From assembly GCA_028687585.1 (NCBI GenBank), contig JAQTZV010000013.1, positions 62,001 to 126,000 of the forward strand: a DNA stretch of 64,000 nucleotides. The letters run 5' to 3'. The stretch comes from Desulfuromonadaceae bacterium (GTDB taxonomy: Bacteria > Desulfobacterota > Desulfuromonadia > Geobacterales > Pseudopelobacteraceae). Below the pieces are notes generated by a model. That model did not search any database. It was not told the DNA's origin and saw nothing but the letters and a program-made list of their open reading frames with translations. Position numbers and translations under genes: made by a program. Below are positions 18,780 through 26,382 of this stretch, one piece after another; position 1 is the first letter of the stretch, and every line of letters starts with the position of its first letter.

Positions 18780-20393
18780 TTATACCTTCGACAAGTAATA
18801 ATCATAGTTCCCCTCATACACCCGCATTTCGCCATGATCAACTTCAAAAACCCGATCTACCAGTAAGCGCAAAAAATGCCGGTCGTGGCTGACCAGAACG
18901 ATAGTCCCGCCGAAGTTCTGTAACGTCTCCAGCAGCATCTCCCGGGAACGGATATCGAGGTGATTGGTCGGTTCGTCAAGAATAAGAAAGTTAACCGGGC
19001 GGGCAAGGATAGTTGCCAGCACCACCCTGCTCTTCTCACCGCCGGAGATGTTTTCAATGCGCTTGTCAACTGTGTCACCCGAGAAGAGAAAGGCACCGAG
19101 CAGGTTGCGGATCATGCCAATGGTCGCAAGCGGCATGCAGTCCTGAAGAGTTTCAAAAATGGTTTTTTTCGGATCAAGCAGATCCATTGCGTGCTGACTA
19201 AAGTATCCTATCTCCACATTAGCACCAATTGTCATACTTCCGGCAGTCGCATCGGTCTGGCTGGCAAGAATCTTGAGAAAGGTCGATTTACCAGCGCCGT
19301 TAACTCCGACAACAGCAATTTTATTGAGCCGTTTCACCATACCGGAAACACCGTGAAAAACCGGTTTTTCCTGACCATCAGGCGTCATCCATACCTTGCC
19401 CAGATTGTCAAAAGCTGCCACATCATCGCCGCTGCGCGGTGGATCGGCAAATCCAAACCGTACGGTACGCTCTTCAGCCGGGATCTCAATCCGCTCGATC
19501 TTCTCCAGTTTCTTGACTCGGGATTGTACCTGGGCGGCATGGGAAGCGCGGGCGGCAAAACGTGCGATAAATTCCTCTTCTTTGGCCAGCATATCCTGTT
19601 GCCTGTTGTACGAAGCGATCAACTGCTCGCGGCGGATATCCCGCTCCCGTTCATAAAAATCATAATTTCCGCCGTACGTCGTGACAGTAGAGTTGGCAAC
19701 CTCGATAATCCTGGTCACCACCCGATTCATAAAATCACGGTCATGGCTGGTCATCAGGAGCGCCCCTTTAAACTCGCTGGCGAGCCACTCTTCCAGCCAG
19801 ATGATCGACTCTACGTCGAGATGGTTGGTTGGCTCATCAAGCAGCAGCACGTCAGGTTTAAGAGTCAGGATACTGGCCAGGGCGATACGCATCTTCCAGC
19901 CGCCGCTGAACGATTCGACCGGATGGTTATAGCGGTCTGGGCCGATTCCAAGACCCGTAAGCACCGCCTGAGCGCGTGAATCGAGGTCATACCCTTCCAT
20001 ATGTTCAAACTCTTCAACGGCCGTGCCGTAGCGCTCGAGAAGATCCGCCATCTGGTCGTCGGACTGCGGTTCGCACATCGCCGCTTCCATCTCCTGCATC
20101 TCCGCTGCCAGGCGTACGGTAGACCCGCAGGTGGCCATAACTTCCTCGAGTGCGGACCGCCCGGACATTTCACCGACATCCTGAGAAAAATAGCCGATGG
20201 TTGTTTTTTTAGGCAAAATCACTTCACCTGAATCCGGCTCCTCCTCTCCGGCTATAATGCGAAAAACCGTTGTTTTTCCGGCACCGTTCGGGCCGACCAG
20301 ACCGGTGTGTGTCCCGGGCAGAATCTGGCAGGAAGCGTCACGAAACAGGATCTGTGAGCCATGCTGTCGCGTAATATTTGATAGTTGAATCAT
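18780..20393 (-). CDS. ABC-F family ATPase (two nucleotide-binding domains, no membrane part)
   Basis: 537 residues from the ATG at 20393 with GGAGAG upstream; a TTG six codons earlier is less likely. Domain 1 has Walker A GPNGAGKTTVF, signature SFSGGWKMRIALA and Walker B LLLDEPTNHLD; domain 2 has GVNGAGKSTFL, NISGGEKSRVVLA and LILDEPTNHLD. The inter-domain linker is charged (RASHAAQVQSRVKKLEKIER). ABC-F proteins act on the ribosome as translation factors or antibiotic-protection factors. No antibiotic link is apparent here. A second ABC-F gene lies 560 bp upstream. Confidence 0.93.
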   Translation of the reverse strand: MIQLSNITRQHGSQILFRDASCQILPGTHTGLVGPNGAGKTTVFRIIAGEEEPDSGEVILPKKTTIGYFSQDVGEMSGRSALEEVMATCGSTVRLAAEMQEMEAAMCEPQSDDQMADLLERYGTAVEEFEHMEGYDLDSRAQAVLTGLGIGPDRYNHPVESFSGGWKMRIALASILTLKPDVLLLDEPTNHLDVESIIWLEEWLASEFKGALLMTSHDRDFMNRVVTRIIEVANSTVTTYGGNYDFYERERDIRREQLIASYNRQQDMLAKEEEFIARFAARASHAAQVQSRVKKLEKIERIEIPAEERTVRFGFADPPRSGDDVAAFDNLGKVWMTPDGQEKPVFHGVSGMVKRLNKIAVVGVNGAGKSTFLKILASQTDATAGSMTIGANVEIGYFSQHAMDLLDPKKTIFETLQDCMPLATIGMIRNLLGAFLFSGDTVDKRIENISGGEKSRVVLATILARPVNFLILDEPTNHLDIRSREMLLETLQNFGGTIVLVSHDRHFLRLLVDRVFEVDHGEMRVYEGNYDYYLSKV

Positions 20394-20441
20394 CTCGAAA
20401 ACTCTCCGCAATGGTATATTAGTTATACGATATTTTAAGAT

Positions 20442-20885
20442 TTACCCTTCAGTAAGCGGAACCAGCCACACATACGGCACCATACCGTAATTCCAGGCGA
20501 GGCAGAGTCGTCGATAGCCGGAAAAGAGCAGTCCTTCGCCGCCGCTGCAGAGGATTATCGGCGCTGTAAGATCAAGAGCTCCGGCACTTTGCAGCGCATC
20601 CTCCATTCTGGAATAATTTTTCCGGTAACCACGCTTTGCCCGGGCAAGATACGTCTGATACTCTTCATAGGTGTGATACGAGAGTGCCACAGGAATTCCC
20701 TCGAGTATGCCGGCACGAGGATACGGGACCAGAGCTCCACCATTAAAGCGCGAGATTATCAGTTCCCACGTGGCTTCATGTGATCGATACCATTCCTGTT
20801 TGGCCGGATGATTAAAAAACTCCCAACGCTCCGCATCAATATCGGGCTGAAGCCAGGTAATACTGAGATTTGATTGAGAAAGCAT
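20442..20885 (-). CDS. Conserved hypothetical protein with a ParB-like C-terminal motif
   Basis: 147 residues of unknown function. The C-terminal GEGLLFSGYRRLCLAWNYGM resembles the G-x-R-L-x-A-x-x-x-G turn of ParB-like nuclease folds, and VPYVWLVPL supplies the closing strand. The N-terminal part (DIDAERWEFFNHPAKQEWYR) has no recognised domain. It lies between the two ABC-F genes on the same strand, after the terminator of the upstream one. The ParB resemblance is an inference from pattern only. Confidence 0.65.
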   Translation of the reverse strand: MLSQSNLSITWLQPDIDAERWEFFNHPAKQEWYRSHEATWELIISRFNGGALVPYPRAGILEGIPVALSYHTYEEYQTYLARAKRGYRKNYSRMEDALQSAGALDLTAPIILCSGGEGLLFSGYRRLCLAWNYGMVPYVWLVPLTEG

Positions 20886-20900
20886 GACATCTCCACGGCA

Positions 20901-20929
20901 TAAAAAACCACAGGGACAATCCCTGTGGT
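20901..20929 (-). terminator. Intrinsic terminator of the YbiT-type ABC-F gene
   Basis: Ten-base perfect arms ACCACAGGGA / TCCCTGTGGT (20907-20916 and 20920-20929) with a three-base loop; on the minus strand the stem is followed by a run of T. It lies 28 bp after the stop at 20958. Confidence 0.88.
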
Positions 20930-20957
20930 CGGAGGTACGTAACGCAATGCCAACGGA

Positions 20958-22595
20958 CTACAGGCTTAAATCGGCATGCCCATGGTACAATTCATCCCGC
21001 TCCTTTGAGACATCCTCGCTCTCAAGGTACTCTTCAAAACCCATGGTCCGGTCAATCACGCCGCCAGGGGTGATCTCAATTATCCGGTTGGCAACAGTAG
21101 AGACAAATTCGTGGTCATGCGAGGCGAACAGGATTACCTCACTGAAGGCAATCAGGCCATCATTCAGGGCAGTAATGGATTCCAGATCCAGGTGATTGGT
21201 CGGTTCATCGAGTATGATCACATTTGCGGCGGTCAACATCATGCGCGACAACATACAGCGGACCTTTTCGCCACCCGAGAGGACCGTGGTTTTTTTCATG
21301 GCTTCTTCGCCGGAAAACAGCATTCGACCAAGGAAGCCGCGCGCAAATGTTTCACCCTCAGTCGGCGGAGAATACTGACCAAGCCACTCAACAAGGGTCA
21401 TTTCACGCTCAAAATACTGACTGTTTTCCTTGGGAAAATAGGCACTGGTGATGGTAATGCCCCAGCGGAAGCTGCCACTGTCCGGCTCAAGCTCGCCCGC
21501 CAGAATCTGAAATAGTGTTGTTCGCGCAAGCGTGTTACCGCCGACAAAAGCAATTTTGTCATCTTTACGCACGATCAGGTCTAAGTTATTCAACACCTTG
21601 ACGCCATCTATTTCCTTGGTCAAACCCTGAATTTCAAGAATGATGTCACCGCAGGCCCGCTCCGGCTTGAACACTACGTGAGGATATTTTCGGGATGAAG
21701 TCGGCATATCTTCCAGGGTGAGTTTATCGAGCAGCTTCCGGCGCGACGTCGCCTGCTTTGCCTTGGAGGCGTTGGAACTGAAGCGCTGGATAAATGCTTT
21801 AAGTTCATCAGCCCGTTCGGATACTTTGCGGTTTTCGTTCTGTTTCTGCTTTAAGTTCAGCTGGCTGGCATGATACCAGAAATCATAGTTGCCGACATAA
21901 ATCTGAATCCGGCCGAAATCGATATCAGCGGTATGCGTACAGACCTGATTCAGGAAGTGACGGTCATGAGAGACAACAATGACCGTATTGGGAAAGCGGA
22001 ACAGAAACTCTTCCAGCCAGTTTATCGACTTGAGATCAAGATTGTTGGTCGGCTCGTCGAGCAGCAGCACATCGGGGTTACCGAACAGCGCCTGCGCCAG
22101 CAATACGCGGACTTTATCACCAGGCTCCAGCTCTTTCATCAGCTTGGTGCGCAACTCTTCCGAAATCCCCAGACCGTTCAGCAGAACGGCCGCTTCTGAT
22201 TCTGCTTCGTAACCGTTCATTTCGGCAAAATCACTCTCAAGTTCAGCAGATTTAACACCGTCTTCCTCGCTGAATTCAGCCTTGGCGTAAATAGCGTCGC
22301 GAGCAACCATGACATCATACAGCTGTTTGTGTCCCATGATTACCGTGTTAAAGGCAGTTTCCTCATCAAAGGCGAACTGATCCTGACGAAGGACGGCAAT
22401 GCGCTCGCGGGGACCGACAACGACCTCTCCTTTGTCAGCCTCCAGTTCACCGGCAAGAATTTTGAGAAATGTCGATTTACCCGACCCGTTTGCGCCGATC
22501 AAACCATAACAGTTACCGGGGGTGAATTTGATGTTGACATCTTTGAAGAGAACTCGCTTACCGTAGGAAAGGGTGATATTTGATGCTGCAATCAT
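20958..22595 (-). CDS. ybiT: YbiT-type ABC-F ATPase
   Basis: 545 residues from the ATG at 22595 (MIAASNITLSYGKRVLF); AAAGGAG lies 12 bases upstream, and the longer frame runs into a terminator stem. The two ATPase domains have GANGSGKSTFLKIL with LLLDEPTNNLD, and VGGNTLARTTLFQIL with IILDEPTNHLD. In domain 2 the usual GxxGxGKST loop reads GGNTLARTT, so the Walker A lysine is replaced by arginine. E. coli YbiT matches closely in RQDQFAFDEET and MGHKQLYDV, and is a ribosome-associated ABC-F translation factor. The altered second P-loop may make only one site hydrolytic, as in other asymmetric ABC proteins. Confidence 0.93.
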   Translation of the reverse strand: MIAASNITLSYGKRVLFKDVNIKFTPGNCYGLIGANGSGKSTFLKILAGELEADKGEVVVGPRERIAVLRQDQFAFDEETAFNTVIMGHKQLYDVMVARDAIYAKAEFSEEDGVKSAELESDFAEMNGYEAESEAAVLLNGLGISEELRTKLMKELEPGDKVRVLLAQALFGNPDVLLLDEPTNNLDLKSINWLEEFLFRFPNTVIVVSHDRHFLNQVCTHTADIDFGRIQIYVGNYDFWYHASQLNLKQKQNENRKVSERADELKAFIQRFSSNASKAKQATSRRKLLDKLTLEDMPTSSRKYPHVVFKPERACGDIILEIQGLTKEIDGVKVLNNLDLIVRKDDKIAFVGGNTLARTTLFQILAGELEPDSGSFRWGITITSAYFPKENSQYFEREMTLVEWLGQYSPPTEGETFARGFLGRMLFSGEEAMKKTTVLSGGEKVRCMLSRMMLTAANVIILDEPTNHLDLESITALNDGLIAFSEVILFASHDHEFVSTVANRIIEITPGGVIDRTMGFEEYLESEDVSKERDELYHGHADLSL

Positions 22596-22620
22596 GCTGG
22601 TCTGGTGCTCCTTTGAAGTA

Positions 22621-22656
22621 AATAAAAAACCACAGGGCATGGTGAGCTCTGTGGTT
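22621..22656 (-). terminator. Intrinsic terminator of the hybrid kinase gene, just upstream of ybiT
   Basis: Arms AACCACAG and CTGTGGTT (22628-22635 and 22649-22656) followed on the minus strand by a T run. It is 67 bp past the kinase stop and 26 bp before the ybiT start. It shares its outer stem with the terminator on the other side of ybiT, and could also work as an attenuator for ybiT. Confidence 0.72.
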
Positions 22657-22722
22657 CACGAACAGTTCTGTAATATCACACTTATATACCGATCGGCAAT
22701 ATTTTTTAGCGAGGAGTCTCTG

Positions 22723-24201
22723 TCACGACACCATCCCCCCCACAACACTTTTCAGAACCTTCTTCAGCAGATCAAAGTTATACGGCTTGCTGAGCATTCC
22801 GGCAATGGCAGCTTGCGAAAGCGTGGCGGTTACATCCTCGTCTCCAAAACCGCTGGAGATGATGATCGGCAGCTCGGGATTGAGTCTCTTCAGTTCACGG
22901 AACATCTCATAGCCATTCATGATCGGCATGCCGATATCCGCCACTACCAGAGAGATATCAGCTGCGTTGTTCTGATACAGCGCCACCGCTTCCCTGCCGT
23001 TTGAAGCCGTGATAACGCTGAACCCCAGCTCCTCCAGCATGGCTTTTACGATCACCGTAACCTGCACTTCATCTTCAGCCAGCAGGATCGTGCCGCTCCC
23101 CTTCCACGGTTTTTCTGCTGCCTGCGGCATCGCTTCCTCTGCGGCGGCGATAGTGCTCTGCGCAGGAATAAATATATTGAACGTAGTACCCTCGCCCGGG
23201 TGACTGACCAGCTGCAGTGCGCCCTTATGCGCCGTGATGATCCCGTGTACCGCCGCCATCCCCAGGCCGCGCCCGGTAAATTTGGTCGTATAGAACGGCT
23301 CGAAAATTCTGTGCATGGTCTCATCATCCATGCCGCAGCCGCTATCGGTGACTTCCAGAAGAAGATACACATCCGGCGGGATCGCGTTACCGAAATAATC
23401 AATTTCTGATTGATCGGGCGGAATCACTGCTTTTCCCAGTGAGACAAGAACCACACCGGGCGCTTCGCCGATGGCTTCGGCAGCGTTGATGAGCAAATTC
23501 ATCACAACCTGCCTGAGTTGGCCGGCATCACCTATGATCGTTGGTGTATGTGGTAAATAACATGTTTTGATCTCCACGTTCTGGCTGATGGATGCTTTCA
23601 GCATAAGAACCACCTGATCCACCAACATCCACATAACGATCCGAGTCTGGGTAAGTGTGGTTTTCCCGGCGTACGCCAGCATCAGGCGGCACAGCTCGGC
23701 GGCACGTTCAACCGCTTTTTCTATCTGCGGGATATGCTTCTCGGCAGTATCGTAATCCAGTTTTGTCAGACCGCAATACCCCATGATGATTGCCAGGATA
23801 TTATTGAAATCGTGAGCAATGCCGCCGGCTAACACGCCGAGACTATCCAGCCTCTGGGCCTTCTGAAACTGCCGTTCAAGGAGCAGGGTATGTTCCTCGG
23901 CCTGCTTGCGGCTGTCAATCTCCTTCTGCAGCCGGGCTACCGCCTCGGAAAGTTCTTTAGTTCGATCTGCAACCTGCTCCGCAAGAGAGTTGTTGAGCAT
24001 CTGTAATTCACGGCTTGTTTGCTGCAGCTCTTCGTTCTGCATCTCCAGTTCTACCTGGTGAACCTGCAGCTCGTGCAGCAACCGCTCGACGGACGGTTCA
24101 CAATCCGGCGTCACTGCGGCAGGGGGATGAGAGGAGACCTTCATCTCAGCCTTTCTGCGCAGTTCGGCTGCAAGGTTGTTGTTATTCTGACTATCGGCCA
24201 T
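22723..24201 (-). CDS. Hybrid sensor histidine kinase with C-terminal receiver
   Basis: 492 residues. No membrane segment. The N-terminus is a long coiled coil that carries the signature LLHELQVHQVELEMQNEEL (41-59), also found in the kinase at 26336-28171. The dimerisation/phosphoacceptor helix has H130 in GGIAHDFNN, followed by an N box (LRQVVMNLLINAAEAIG), G boxes (DSGCGMDDE, GRGLGMAAVHGI) and a receiver with phospho-acceptor D422 (VVADIGMPIMNGYE). No sensory domain such as PAS or GAF is visible, so the signal is unknown. It could act through a phosphorelay to the nearby response regulators. Confidence 0.92.
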   Translation of the reverse strand: MADSQNNNNLAAELRRKAEMKVSSHPPAAVTPDCEPSVERLLHELQVHQVELEMQNEELQQTSRELQMLNNSLAEQVADRTKELSEAVARLQKEIDSRKQAEEHTLLLERQFQKAQRLDSLGVLAGGIAHDFNNILAIIMGYCGLTKLDYDTAEKHIPQIEKAVERAAELCRLMLAYAGKTTLTQTRIVMWMLVDQVVLMLKASISQNVEIKTCYLPHTPTIIGDAGQLRQVVMNLLINAAEAIGEAPGVVLVSLGKAVIPPDQSEIDYFGNAIPPDVYLLLEVTDSGCGMDDETMHRIFEPFYTTKFTGRGLGMAAVHGIITAHKGALQLVSHPGEGTTFNIFIPAQSTIAAAEEAMPQAAEKPWKGSGTILLAEDEVQVTVIVKAMLEELGFSVITASNGREAVALYQNNAADISLVVADIGMPIMNGYEMFRELKRLNPELPIIISSGFGDEDVTATLSQAAIAGMLSKPYNFDLLKKVLKSVVGGMVS

Positions 24202-24305
24202 GGCTTTGATACACCCCCGGTACGTGCAAACAATTAAGCAGCACCGGGCTAGAGTTATAAAAACGGCACCCGGAAATATCCGTACCGCTGTCGGAAGGGA
24301 TCAGC

Positions 24306-24485
24306 TCAGACACAATCATCTCTCCAGACACACCCTTCCTGCCTGCATTCACAGGAACTGTTGCTATCAAAACATTGCGGATTTCCTTCTGCAGACTGTA
24401 TCGCCCGTACCAGGTCGGCCCGCTTCGCCCTGTCAGTTTTCAGGTAATGCTGCACGGCAATTTCCCTGATCTCTCTGCTTTTCAT
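24306..24485 (-). CDS. Small SAP-like protein with a Cys cluster
   Basis: 59 residues from the ATG at 24485, chosen because a GGGGG Shine-Dalgarno lies six bases upstream; two earlier in-frame starts place the Shine-Dalgarno inside the protein. The first half, KSREIREIAVQHYLKTDRAK followed by RADLVRAIQSAEGN, has the helix-turn-helix pattern of SAP-type nucleic-acid-binding domains. The second half has CFDSNSSCECRQEGCVWRDDC, a Cys pattern that could bind metal. Similar small proteins are found in Geobacter relatives. Function unknown. Confidence 0.72.
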   Translation of the reverse strand: MKSREIREIAVQHYLKTDRAKRADLVRAIQSAEGNPQCFDSNSSCECRQEGCVWRDDCV

Positions 24486-24520
24486 CTGCATCCCCCTTTT
24501 CTGCACTCATGTCAACGTCA

Positions 24521-25105
24521 TTATTTTCCCGTAATCACAAACTCTGCTCGCCTGTTTTTGGCCCAGGCATCTTCATCATGCCCCGGATCAACCGGCTTTT
24601 CTTCGCCATAACTGATTATTGAGAGCCTGTCGGCGGGTACTCCTAATGTCACCAGATATTTCATGGCACTCCCGGCCCGCCGCTCTCCGAGGGCCAGATT
24701 GTATTCGGCGGAACCACGCTCATCGCAATGCCCTTCAATCAGGACGTCCATCGTGCCTCCCGACATCATAATCCCGGCATTTTTTGTCAGGATTTCCCGA
24801 TCAGGTTCGCGCAAATCTGATTTGTCGAAATCAAAGTGTATCGTTTCGAGTACCGCTTTCTTGTCCGGCTCCTTGGCGATTATTGGCTCAAGAACGACTG
24901 CCGTCTTTGTCTCCGGGATTTGCGGCGCAGGCGCAGGCGCGGGAGCGGGTTGCACCGGAGCCGGAACTGCCTGGGCCGGTTCAGGCGCCGCAGTTACAGC
25001 GGGAGTAACCGGTTCTTCTGTTTTGACGGTATCTTTCTTTGCGCATCCCGCTAGTGACATGACTAAAAATTGAACCACCAGCAACACACCAATACTTTTT
25101 TTCAT
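24521..25105 (-). CDS. pal: Pal-like outer-membrane lipoprotein with OmpA domain
   Basis: 194 residues. The lipoprotein signal ends in LAGC with C21. It is followed by a Pro/Ala-rich linker (PAPVQPAPAPAPAP) and a C-terminal OmpA-family peptidoglycan-binding domain of about 110 residues (IHFDFDKSDL, LIEGHCDERGSAEYNLALGE, ISYGEEKP, NRRAEFVI). Pal tethers the outer membrane to peptidoglycan and works with Tol proteins. tolA, tolB, tolQ and tolR are not adjacent, so it may be one of several OmpA-type lipoproteins and not the dedicated Pal. Confidence 0.87.
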   Translation of the reverse strand: MKKSIGVLLVVQFLVMSLAGCAKKDTVKTEEPVTPAVTAAPEPAQAVPAPVQPAPAPAPAPQIPETKTAVVLEPIIAKEPDKKAVLETIHFDFDKSDLREPDREILTKNAGIMMSGGTMDVLIEGHCDERGSAEYNLALGERRAGSAMKYLVTLGVPADRLSIISYGEEKPVDPGHDEDAWAKNRRAEFVITGK

Positions 25106-25221
25106 ACAATGCCTCCTATCTGATTAAGTGCTCCACTAAGAAATCAGTGAAGTTTGTGAACATATCAATGGATCAAGATTCCCCATCCCCCGAATCAGCC
25201 TGGTCACCCGCATGATGAGCC

Positions 25222-25563
25222 TCAGTACCTTCCATGCGAACGGTCAAATTCGCCGCCATGGGCACTATCCTGCTCCGAATCACTTGAACAGGGAGGTTTG
25301 CGACGTACAGAGGAGGATGCCTCTTTAAGAGGCCAGGCACAGTAAAAGCTGCCGCCGAACGGTATTCTTCCATGAATGCAATGCTCGTTGTCAGTAAGGC
25401 ACTCAAAGAGATTCCCGAAAACCCATTGCGAATTCAGGTCTGAAGTCCGGCGTTGATCTGCATCACCACGATCACGACCTGACCGGCGCTTGTTTTTTAC
25501 CGGGCGGAATCGTCTGTCATCCGGGTATTCATCATCTGCGGCACGGTGAGTGTGCTTATGCAT
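25222..25563 (-). CDS. Small hydrophilic protein with Cys/His residues, unknown
   Basis: 113 residues from ATG at 25563, supported by a strong GGAGGAG ribosome-binding site five bases upstream. The first 45 residues are highly basic and charged (HRAADDEYPDDRRFRPVKNK). The middle has LFECLTDNEHCIHGRIPFGG and FYCAWPL, so three cysteines and a histidine lie within about 25 residues and may bind metal. No family recognised. It lies between the Pal gene and the NarL-type regulator on the same strand. Confidence 0.55.
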   Translation of the reverse strand: MHKHTHRAADDEYPDDRRFRPVKNKRRSGRDRGDADQRRTSDLNSQWVFGNLFECLTDNEHCIHGRIPFGGSFYCAWPLKEASSSVRRKPPCSSDSEQDSAHGGEFDRSHGRY

Positions 25564-25728
25564 GGTCTCCTCCATACGTTTCATGGCCAATAGAGCCTCA
25601 CGTTGAATGTATGCCAAAGAGCGCACACAAATCCATAGGGCATTTCGGAATGGCTTCTGCAAAAACTCCCGAATTTACCGGAGGTGCAAGATGGGAAGGA
25701 GAACGAGTTTGGCTGATTGCGAGGAAAA

Positions 25729-26382
25729 TTATTTCCCGATGGGTGTTAATCCATGCCGGACGGCGTACTTGGTGAGTTCAGCAACAGTGAAAAGATTGAG
25801 TTTTTGCATGATGGCCTGACGATGATTATCAACAGTTTTGGAGCAGATGGATTGGAGGTAGGCAATTTCTTTAATGTTTTTGCCATCTGCGATCAGCTGG
25901 AGTATTTCCCGTTCACGGGGGGTGAGCTTCTGATACGCAAAGCTAATGTCTTCAGGAATGCATTGCAAAAACTCCGTTACCAGCAATGCGGAAATCCTCG
26001 CAGGCAGGTAGGTTTCCCCGCCTGCAACGGTTGTAATCGCAGCAGCCAGTTCGGCAAAAGCGCTATCCTTCAGCAGATATCCGGTGGCGCCGGCTTTTAA
26101 CACCTCTACGACGAAGAAGCGGTCACTTTCCATTGAAAGCGCCAGTATTTTCGTGCCGGGATACTGCTTCATGATCTCACGGGTAGCATCAATGCCGTTC
26201 ATAACCGGCATGGTCAGATCCATTACCACCAATTCAGGTTTCAACTCTCCGGTAAGACGCACCGCCTCGGCGCCGTCACCTGCTTCGCCGATCACCTGCG
26301 CGGTACCGCCGCTGTTAATCAGTGACCGTAATCCCTCACGAAAAATCTGATGATCGTCTGCCAAAAGAACTGTTATGCTCAT
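25729..26382 (-). CDS. NarL/LuxR-family response regulator
   Basis: 217 residues from ATG at 26382 with AAAGGAACCTGT upstream; an earlier frame start adds 45 residues of no domain. The receiver has D9/D10, phospho-acceptor D55 (VVMDLTMPVMNG) and the conserved LLKDS lysine. The C-terminal HTH is LTPREREILQLIADGKNIKE followed by KTVDNHRQAIMQKLNLF. The gene overlaps the 3' end of the histidine kinase gene by 47 bases, so the pair forms a two-component system. Its targets are not shown here. Confidence 0.92.
   Translation of the reverse strand: MSITVLLADDHQIFREGLRSLINSGGTAQVIGEAGDGAEAVRLTGELKPELVVMDLTMPVMNGIDATREIMKQYPGTKILALSMESDRFFVVEVLKAGATGYLLKDSAFAELAAAITTVAGGETYLPARISALLVTEFLQCIPEDISFAYQKLTPREREILQLIADGKNIKEIAYLQSICSKTVDNHRQAIMQKLNLFTVAELTKYAVRHGLTPIGK

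Noticed and set aside
18960..19979. 339-codon plus-strand frame opposite the first ABC-F gene
   Set aside because: Shadow of a highly conserved ATPase on the minus strand; composition is not protein-like.
25173..25406. 77-codon minus-strand frame overlapping the small Cys protein
   Set aside because: The alternative frame with the GGAGGAG-preceded ATG at 25563 is better supported.
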